Origin: Micromonospora_G sp040676775
GTDB taxonomy: Bacteria; Actinomycetota; Actinomycetes; Mycobacteriales; Micromonosporaceae
Length of the DNA stretch: 64,000 nt
NCBI RefSeq assembly: GCF_040676775.1
Contig: NZ_JBFAPP010000002.1
Location: 424,187-488,186 of the forward strand
Reading direction: 5' to 3'
In this document: piece by piece, positions 61,001 through 64,000 of the stretch
Position numbering within the stretch: position 1 is the first letter of the stretch
Layout: each line of letters starts with the position of its first letter
The notes under the pieces: model-generated
Told to the model about the DNA's origin: nothing
Database searches by the model: none
The model's input: only the letters and a program-made list of their open reading frames with translations
Translations under genes and position numbers: made by a program

Positions 61001-61256
61001 CATGGAGCGGGAGGACTTCGACCCCGCCGAGCAGGGCAAGGAGGAGGACCGGCGGCGGGCGCAGAACGAGGCCGGTCAGCGGGCCGGTTCGAAGGCCGAC
61101 GACGCCGCGAAGGGCATAGTCGACGCCGCCGACGGGGTGGCGGCCGCCACCTCCGGCGCCGAGGGAGCCGTCCTGCTGATCTTCGGCGGTGTCGCGGTCG
61201 CCAAACAGGTCGGCGCCAAGATCGGCAAATGGTGGCGCAAGCGGCGCGGCCGATGA
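52023..61256 (+). CDS. Giant secreted RHS-repeat protein with DNRLRE, LamG and Hint domains (polymorphic-toxin-like)
   Basis: A 3,077-residue protein. Order: signal/anchor segment (TVTPFVAFVLTSALLAGTG, ~20-38); DNRLRE-type region (~150-360, YVQGSSSASGSSELRVG to LYVTHSPYN); FN3/β-sandwich region (~370-580); first RHS part with TYPDGQAVRFGRNPDGTY (~670); LamG domain (~816-1042, from SRPESYWRLGED); long YD/RHS repeats (~1170-2450, e.g. YDQLGRLTVRDE); RHS core end GARWYDPGTGSFTSRDSVDY and GFTDPDGHWP (~2460-2505). Then an Ala-rich amphipathic region with repeated ASYAWSA units (~2530-2800), a Hint/intein-like self-cleaving domain (~2813-2961, FTADTRVRMADGSSKPI ... VYNLTVDTLHTFYVLAGG..LLTHND), and a 116-residue tail. 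The tail has CMRHD...KPCNGKSQRC, a hydrophobic span and a basic end. RHS shells normally encase and release a toxic C-terminal domain; no known toxin fold was recognised and no immunity gene follows. Confidence 0.9.
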   Translation: MFILRRNRNRHVDRLLRTVTPFVAFVLTSALLAGTGDAVAALPAPQPGAGRGDTARPEAAPQQRWRSAGGESHLTGERVNRNLPPSQRSRYPVRELDQKPAAGTNTASVVEPPASTARGFDRATSRELPAERGEFERTYANADGTTTSEFSGAPINKRLADGSWAPIDTTLAAQRVDLPVDPGGADSSMYVQGSSSASGSSELRVGAVPGGNAASYLKFNGLSGRLQNHTIYGVQLQVVNYDAGSCRPRTVSVHPVTASWTAGTGYSYPGPAVGGALASRSFAHGYIATGQSSSACPAAAELIDLGVAGRDLVQRWVKGTQANNGLSLRASTSDSSAWKRFAGSGTANPPRLYVTHSPYNAKYAIPKPVPEPPVLQNQAGKVKVTVTNLSADAWAPGSYYLAYRAYNSATGAAVGQQRAADLTATVARGGKVTLDATIKAMPPGTYFLDFTMVRTGGVVFTDHQVPPGRIVLKVIDIPPVVQALYPPNGYQAPTLTPQLWAQALDIDAPPGLALRFKYEVCRRDTAGNPVECFNSGYLTNTAWTVPAGKLRWSESYQWRVYVKDATTEVVSPYSTVLADVPQPEIVSRIAGAPYGTQDREFDAQVGNFTTAAMDATITTVGPELNVVRTYNSLDPRRDSAFGAGWTTRYDMRLVPDDDGSGNVVITYPDGQAVRFGRNPDGTYAAPSGRTATLTADTSGWKLADKAGSTYQFATSGRLNKITDTSLRSVVLTYNTTDGRLAKAQAATSTTNTAGRALYFTWSGAHVASVRTDPVNGTALTWTYTYTGDVLSRVCAPGNICTNYAYAAGSHYRSAVLDSRPESYWRLGEDEGTGAGSEVALNLGKDAGTYRTVTLGTAGALAGGAGTAASFNGTSSSVELPKGTLKKSRDGAVELWFKSTTTGTGGPLLGYQDKALGSASTVGVPLLYVGTDGKLRGQFRTAGINPLASAGTVNDGRWHHVVLSTMSDVQTLYLDGVKAGELTGKVLDHTTLTFNQIGAAYASTPASWPGWGTTAQRHFNGAIDEVALYSRPLGPAAVTAHYRYGLNQADQLTTVTLPSGKTAATVAYDVFLDRIAEYTDNHGGLWKIGAPAVYGGDDDLRRSVQVLDPANRPHLYEYDALAGRLLRSGTPLGLETRPEDRPVPPTPTPSPPQEVCSRPDPADPAFCTIIPGGSGGPVFVSHPLDGMAIRTFSYDDNGFQNVVTNENGDSVTMTFDDRGNVTSRKTCRTSTQCFTSYDKYPATVTNPFDPRNDLPIESRDGRSASATDNTYRTAYTYHPSGQLAGQTNPDGSSVSHTYTTGAEPAAGGGTMPAGLVLTSQDARGKITRYGYFASGDLARTTEPSGLVTNSTYDVLGRKISDTEISDSFPAGVTTTYTYDALSRPVSTTEPATTDPISGARHQQRSTQTYDSDGNVARVDVQDVLGTDTARSTVWEYDDFNRPERVTDAEGNETAYTYDRFGNRTSMVDPAGNRYDYAYTARNDIAEVRLRAWTGDPAGAPPTGDYLVLHSYSYDLAGRTASDTDAMGRRLEYQYYGDDSLHRVVLKNFHDPDGRTRDYVVEENTYDGAGNLVKQVAGNGRVVNTQTVDRVGKVLTSVSDPGGLDRTTTYAYDQNGNVLRASTSGKPSNVPWIMPATPEVVDYTYDDSGNTIRETTTNGTTTQVTTYGYDQRGLLVSETDPRGNVTGADPAAYTSRYSYDELGRQIAARGPAVAAESGGQAATTVTPTRQFGYNTFDEQVVNSDELGRISRATFDRVGRQTSFTAPRYFGPGTIAEITPTGTYRYDALGNVVETIDPRGSSTRYGYDQLGRLTVRDEPLRTNTERAVWRYEYTRTGELLSVTDPTGGRTESTYDDLDRQLTATQVERRPTLDRMTTRYAYDDAGNLTEVSSPTGAKSLFGYDAVGALTRSTDASGVAVQYGYDHAGRQVRTSDSLGRTSQRIFDALGQVSSESDLKSDGTVLRTERYRYDPAGNLIASVDPLNVTTSYEYDAANQLVKQIEPVDPTTSITTSFGYDAAGNRSRYTDGRGNSTIFTVNSLGLPESVIEPSTPAHPAATDRTWTVAYDGTGNPIRMTSPGGVVRLQTYDAGGRLERETGDGTNSGTATRQLGYDPLGQLTSVNAPGGTDTFGYNDRGDLLTSAGPSGNASFGYDRDGNLASRTDAAGSAVFGYRNARLDTVSDGLTGTTQTLGYDAAGALKTIDYGSGRVRTYTFDDLGRVASDTLRNAAAQSVGSTSYRYDNNDQPIGKTTTGTAGAGDNTYRYDQAGRLREWTSAGGTVGYDWDASGNRIRAGAKTSTFDARNRLLDDGDYSYAYTPRGTLASKTSSGLTETFDFDAFDRLISAAGQKYTYDGLDRVASRNGTGFTYAGLDDSVVADGTERYARGAADELLAVAVGSEKQIALSDQHGDVTIGFDPANTALTGASDSTAYDPFGVVTARTGDTGNLGFQGDWTDPVTSQVNMGARWYDPGTGSFTSRDSVDYVEGDSILANRYVYAAGDPLGFTDPDGHWPSCGWCKKAAKKVGGAIKSGAKAVGRAISTAASYAWSAMRTAASYAWSAIRTAAAAISSAAKWVYRKAKDTVRYVARKVSSGVRWVASKVASAGAAAARWAKQRAEEIREAAAARARQITKVAKAAVEYAAKHNPLPALTAAFRPLTSGLKNLVSAAAHLPAAVVAVTRDVVADVADSVAVIYQEAVKVAGNVIEDVSRAVDAVVDLAHAAAPYLKAGLKIAADMVGVTDLVACVTKGDLEACAWTVATVAGTLAGGAGGGAVRAARVSSLAAKHADEAVEAAGLGKRLLTGAKNASGCAKGKGPNSFTADTRVRMADGSSKPISEVRVGERVLAADPTTGRAGAQAVTDVIVGAGEKHLVEITVSDGGSGSGETAGTVTATDGHPFWLADEQRWVTAGELTAGQQIGTATGGTSTVLSTRQWTETTTVYNLTVDTLHTFYVLAGGVDLLTHNDGRFDDMCMRHDLRMQDKPCNGKSQRCRGDDDMEREDFDPAEQGKEEDRRRAQNEAGQRAGSKADDAAKGIVDAADGVAAATSGAEGAVLLIFGGVAVAKQVGAKIGKWWRKRRGR
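59640..59705 (+). repeat. Two tandem 33-bp repeats in the pre-Hint region
   Basis: Copies 59640-59672 and 59673-59705 encode ASYAWSA-(M/I)-RTA units of an amphipathic helix in the RHS protein. Confidence 0.75.
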
Positions 61257-61261
61257 ACGGG

Positions 61262-61356
61262 CCCCCACGCACAGGACCGGCTCCGGCTCCCGACCGGATG
61301 CCCCCACGCACAGGACCGGCTCCGGCTCCCGACCGGATGCCGCGACGCACAGGACC
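61262..61356 (+). repeat. Tandem 39-bp repeat between the RHS and propeller genes
   Basis: Two identical copies, 61262-61300 and 61301-61339, and a third partial copy to about 61356. They lie directly after the RHS stop and before the GTG at 61385, so they form the leader of the next gene or a linker removed from coding sequence. Confidence 0.9.
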
Positions 61357-61384
61357 AACCGATCCGACGAGGGAGACAGGCGCA

Positions 61385-63787
61385 GTGTCCAGAACAGAGC
61401 AGAACCAGGCGTTGCTACCGCGGCTGATCGCCGTACTGGTGGTGTTGCTGGCGACGGTGGTGGTGGCGGTCACGCCGGGGCAGACGCCGGCATCGGCCGA
61501 CGCCGCCGGGGTGGGCGGTGACTTCGTGGCCTTCCCCACGCCCCGAGCGGTGCTCGACACCCGTACCGGCATCGGCGGGGTGACCGGCGCACGGGGACCG
61601 GCCAGCACCACCACGTTCCCGGTGCTGGGGGTGAACTCGATTCCCGCCTCCGGGGTGAGCGCGGTGCTGGTACGGATCGCGCCCCAGGCCGCGACGGCCA
61701 CCACCTACCTGACCGTCTACCCGGACGGCACCACCCGCCCCGGCACCTCGAACATGAACGTGACCGCCGGGCAGAACATCTCCAACACCGCCATCACGAA
61801 GGTGGGGGCCAACGGCAAGGTCGCCGTCTACAACAGCGCCGGCAACACCGGCCTCCTGGTCGAGGTGCAGGGCTACTTCACCAGCACGTCCGGCACCAGC
61901 GGCGGTGGGCTGGTGCCGATCCCGCAGACCCGGATCTTCGACACCCGCAACGGCACCGGCACCACGACCGGGGCGATGGCGGCCGGGGCCAGCCGCACCT
62001 TCACCGTCACCGGCGCGGTCGTACCGGCCGGCGCCCAGGCCGTCTACGGCACCATCACCGTCGGCGGCGCCACCGCCGCCGGTTGGCTCGCCGCCGCCCC
62101 GGCCGGCACCACCACCGGGGTCGGCCTGCTGAACTACGAGGACGGCGCGGCCACCAACAGCGGCGCCACCTTCAAGCTCGCCGCGGACGGGCGGGTCACC
62201 CTGATCAACAAGGGTTCTAGCGCGGTCGACGTGTTCATCGACCTGAAGGCGTACTTCGGGGCCAGCCCGACCGCCGGCGCCGGGTTCCGGCCGGTCAACA
62301 CCCGGGTGTACGACAGCCGCAACTTCGCCCAGGTCGGCGCGAACGCCACCGTGGACGTGCAGGTGGCGGGCACCAACGGACTGCCGCTGCGCGGGGTCGC
62401 CGCGGTGGCGGTGGACGTCGAGTCGAACAGCACCGGCGAGGGCGGCTACCTCAAGATGTGGGGCGTCGGCGACGTCGAGGCGCCGAACTCGTTCGCCAAC
62501 CGCGCCGCCGGCATCACCCGGTCCGCGCTGTCGTTCGTCAAGCCCGGCACCGACGGCAAGATCCGGATCCGGAACTCCAGCAACAAGCCGGCCAACCTGA
62601 TCGTCGACCTGCAGGGCTGGTTCGCCGACCCGATCCCCTCGGCGCCGGTCGCCCAGTACGCCCCGACAACCGTGCTCCAGGGCACGCCGCAGGCCGGCGC
62701 CACCGCCAGCATGATCGAGTACGCCTACGTGGACAACATCGGTCGGGTCGTCTCGGGCCACCAGACCGACCCGGACAACTTCGGCTCGGTGCAGTGGACG
62801 GTGCTCTCCGGCAACGAGGCGCTCACCGGCCGCCCCGCCCTGACCCAGCTCACCGACGGCCGGGTGCAGCTCGCCGCACAGCACACCGGCAGCAACATCT
62901 GGGTGAACAGCCAGACCGCGGTCAACTCGGCCACCTGGAAGGCCTTCTCGGACCTGGGCGGCTCGATGGCGTCGACCCCGGCGATGACCCGGCTCACCAC
63001 CGGCACGACGGTGCTGTTCGCCGTCGACGTGGACGGAAAGCTCTGGGCGTACGCGCAGACCGGGGCGGTGCCGTACTGGCGCAACCTCGGTGACCAGAAC
63101 CTCGTCGGTACGCCCGTACTGGCGGCCGTGAACGGCGGCGTGCAGGTCTTCGGCGTCGACACCACCGGCGCGGTCAAGACGATCAGGTACGCCACCGACG
63201 GTGCCGTCTCGGCGTGGACCAGCCTCGGCGGCTCCGGTGCCACCGGCACCCCCTCGGTGGTCCTCTACCCCGGTTACCGCCTCCGCGTCTTCGTACGCGC
63301 CGCCGACGGCACCATTGTCACCAAGCTCCAGGACGCCACCGGTGGCACCTGGCCGTCCGCCTGGACCCAGGTCGGCACCCTGGCGGCGGCCGGTGCGCCG
63401 GCCGCCATCCTCGACCCGGTGCTCGGCCGTACCGCGGTGGTGGTCCGGGGCACCGACGACACGATCTACCGCAGTTTCGAGACCGCCCAGGGGTCCGGCG
63501 TGTTCGGTGAGTGGGCGCCGGTGTTCGACTTCCCCGATCCGGCCGCCACCGATCCGACCGTCGCTCCGCTGACCAACGTCAACGGCCAGACCTGGATCAT
63601 CGTGTTCCGCAACCTGAACAACGCCAGCCGGGTGTACGTCGCCAGCGACCTACCCGCAGCCCGCTCGGCCGGTGCCAACGCGGCCGGCGCCAAGCAGCAG
63701 GCCGCCGACACCGACCCGAGGGCAGCCACCACACCGGAGCGGACCTTCCGCGCCGTGACGTTGCCCGCCCCACCCCCGCAAAACTAA
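61385..63787 (+). CDS. Secreted protein with three ~120-residue β-modules and a predicted β-propeller
   Basis: An 800-residue protein with a signal peptide (LLPRLIAVLVVLLATVVVAVTPGQTPASA). Three repeats follow: ~50-165, ~177-292 and ~302-414. Each begins with an R-(V/I)-(L/F/Y)-D-(T/S)-R motif (RAVLDTRTG, RIFDTRNG, RVYDSRNF) and ends with a hydrophobic strand closing in (G/A)-(Y/W)-F (LVEVQGYFT, FIDLKAYFG, IVDLQGWFA). From ~430 to ~760 is a region of about seven W- or F-bearing β-motifs (e.g. WRNLGDQNLVGTPVLAAVNGGVQVFGVDT), as in PLL-type lectin propellers. The tail is Ala/Thr/Pro-rich. GTG 61385 follows GAGGGAG. It is 128 bases after the RHS gene, in the same direction. A surface or secreted carbohydrate/peptide-binding role is likely; a pairing with the RHS protein is inference. 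Confidence 0.82.
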   Translation: MSRTEQNQALLPRLIAVLVVLLATVVVAVTPGQTPASADAAGVGGDFVAFPTPRAVLDTRTGIGGVTGARGPASTTTFPVLGVNSIPASGVSAVLVRIAPQAATATTYLTVYPDGTTRPGTSNMNVTAGQNISNTAITKVGANGKVAVYNSAGNTGLLVEVQGYFTSTSGTSGGGLVPIPQTRIFDTRNGTGTTTGAMAAGASRTFTVTGAVVPAGAQAVYGTITVGGATAAGWLAAAPAGTTTGVGLLNYEDGAATNSGATFKLAADGRVTLINKGSSAVDVFIDLKAYFGASPTAGAGFRPVNTRVYDSRNFAQVGANATVDVQVAGTNGLPLRGVAAVAVDVESNSTGEGGYLKMWGVGDVEAPNSFANRAAGITRSALSFVKPGTDGKIRIRNSSNKPANLIVDLQGWFADPIPSAPVAQYAPTTVLQGTPQAGATASMIEYAYVDNIGRVVSGHQTDPDNFGSVQWTVLSGNEALTGRPALTQLTDGRVQLAAQHTGSNIWVNSQTAVNSATWKAFSDLGGSMASTPAMTRLTTGTTVLFAVDVDGKLWAYAQTGAVPYWRNLGDQNLVGTPVLAAVNGGVQVFGVDTTGAVKTIRYATDGAVSAWTSLGGSGATGTPSVVLYPGYRLRVFVRAADGTIVTKLQDATGGTWPSAWTQVGTLAAAGAPAAILDPVLGRTAVVVRGTDDTIYRSFETAQGSGVFGEWAPVFDFPDPAATDPTVAPLTNVNGQTWIIVFRNLNNASRVYVASDLPAARSAGANAAGAKQQAADTDPRAATTPERTFRAVTLPAPPPQN

Positions 63788-63823
63788 CCACCCCCCGCCT
63801 CCACCCACCCCACCCCCGGTGCA

Positions 63824-63888
63824 GCGCCTCTTGCAGTGAATGTGGTGCTTCGGGGCGCGAAATACGCCCTCTTTCTCCACAAGAGCGC
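63824..63888. other. Nested stem-loop element after the propeller gene
   Basis: Outer arms GCGCCTCTTG (63824-63833) and CAAGAGCGC (63880-63888), middle arms TGTGG (63841-63845) and CCACA (63877-63881), and an inner arm GGGCG/CGCCC (63853-63857 with 63865-63869) are nested. It may be the terminator of the propeller gene or a structured leader of the next gene. The outer and middle arms share one base, so they are alternatives. Confidence 0.5.
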
Positions 63889-63903
63889 TTCGGGGGCAGG
63901 GGA

Positions 63904-64000
63904 GTGGCACGGGGAAATGCGGCGAGCCGCCACGCACTACTGGAGGCGGTCTTCCGGGAACGGATCGAACTCCTCTGCGCCCGGGCCCGCGACCTGACCG
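63904..64000 (+). CDS. Start of an unidentified protein, cut by the window end
   Basis: GTG 63904 opens a frame that runs to the window edge: about 32 residues, MARGNAASRHALLEAVFRER followed by a further helical stretch with LLCARARDLT. The composition is that of a real N-terminal helix, and GGGGG lies 8 bases before the GTG. An overlapping ATG frame at 63916 stops before the window edge and is less likely. The family cannot be judged from so little sequence. Confidence 0.45.
   Translation, partial: MARGNAASRHALLEAVFRERIELLCARARDLT

Overview
The window is very GC-rich actinobacterial chromosome. The gene content points to a filamentous actinomycete, most likely Micromonosporaceae (Micromonospora or a relative). 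The clues are coenzyme F420 genes, XRE–DUF397 pairs, a SARP regulator, SigE-family ECF sigma logic, GlnA2/GlnE nitrogen genes and a class A RNase P RNA of actinobacterial type. The taxonomic call is inference. No tRNA, rRNA, CRISPR array, insertion sequence or prophage was recognised.

Layout. 1–6.2 kb: the end of a family 18 chitinase, a two-gene monocarboxylate-type solute symporter unit, a perfect-looking intergenic inverted repeat, a G-rich tract, a STAND/NB-ARC–TPR protein with a short Asn/Gln-rich N-terminal motif, and a TauE-type exporter. 6.2–9.9 kb: the RNase P RNA gene followed at once by a lower-GC McrBC-like restriction cassette whose first gene is frameshifted. 9.9–15.2 kb: a SARP–NB-ARC–TPR regulator leading a three-gene unit, a 33-residue membrane peptide and a TetR regulator. 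15.4–22.7 kb: a stress/envelope region with a three-gene overlapping set ending in a DUF3618 protein, membrane proteins, a CDGSH iron-sulfur protein, a glycosyltransferase coupled to a haem-oxygenase-like enzyme, and a Lys/Ala-rich histone H1-like protein. 22.8–39.3 kb: housekeeping metabolism (RNB ribonuclease, F420:NADPH oxidoreductase, panB, nadE, glnA2, glnE) interrupted by a secreted subtilase and an LD-carboxypeptidase. A GlnR-box-like site lies upstream of glnA2.

39.4–51.9 kb is accessory: a hydrolase/XRE divergent pair, three DUF397 copies (one broken) with a ~210-bp direct repeat and their DUF5753-type XRE partner, a run of overlapping small genes (two encoding W-P-C motif proteins, one a ribbon-helix-helix-like protein), a GNAT, an enoyl-CoA hydratase, an MptB-like mannosyltransferase, a methionine aminopeptidase divergent from a small XRE regulator, and a SigE-family sigma factor with its membrane partner. 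52–63.8 kb is one of the most striking parts: a 3,077-residue secreted RHS protein with DNRLRE, LamG, RHS core and Hint domains and a short unclassified C-terminal tail, followed by an 800-residue secreted protein of three repeated β-modules plus a predicted β-propeller.

The best candidates for under-described biology are the STAND protein with its Asn/Gln motif (possible NLR-like signalling), the McrBC-like cassette beside rnpB, the RHS–Hint/propeller pair without an obvious immunity gene, and the DUF397/W-P-C small-gene cluster. Start codons were chosen by eye from ribosome-binding sites, overlaps and family habit; no search or computation was run.
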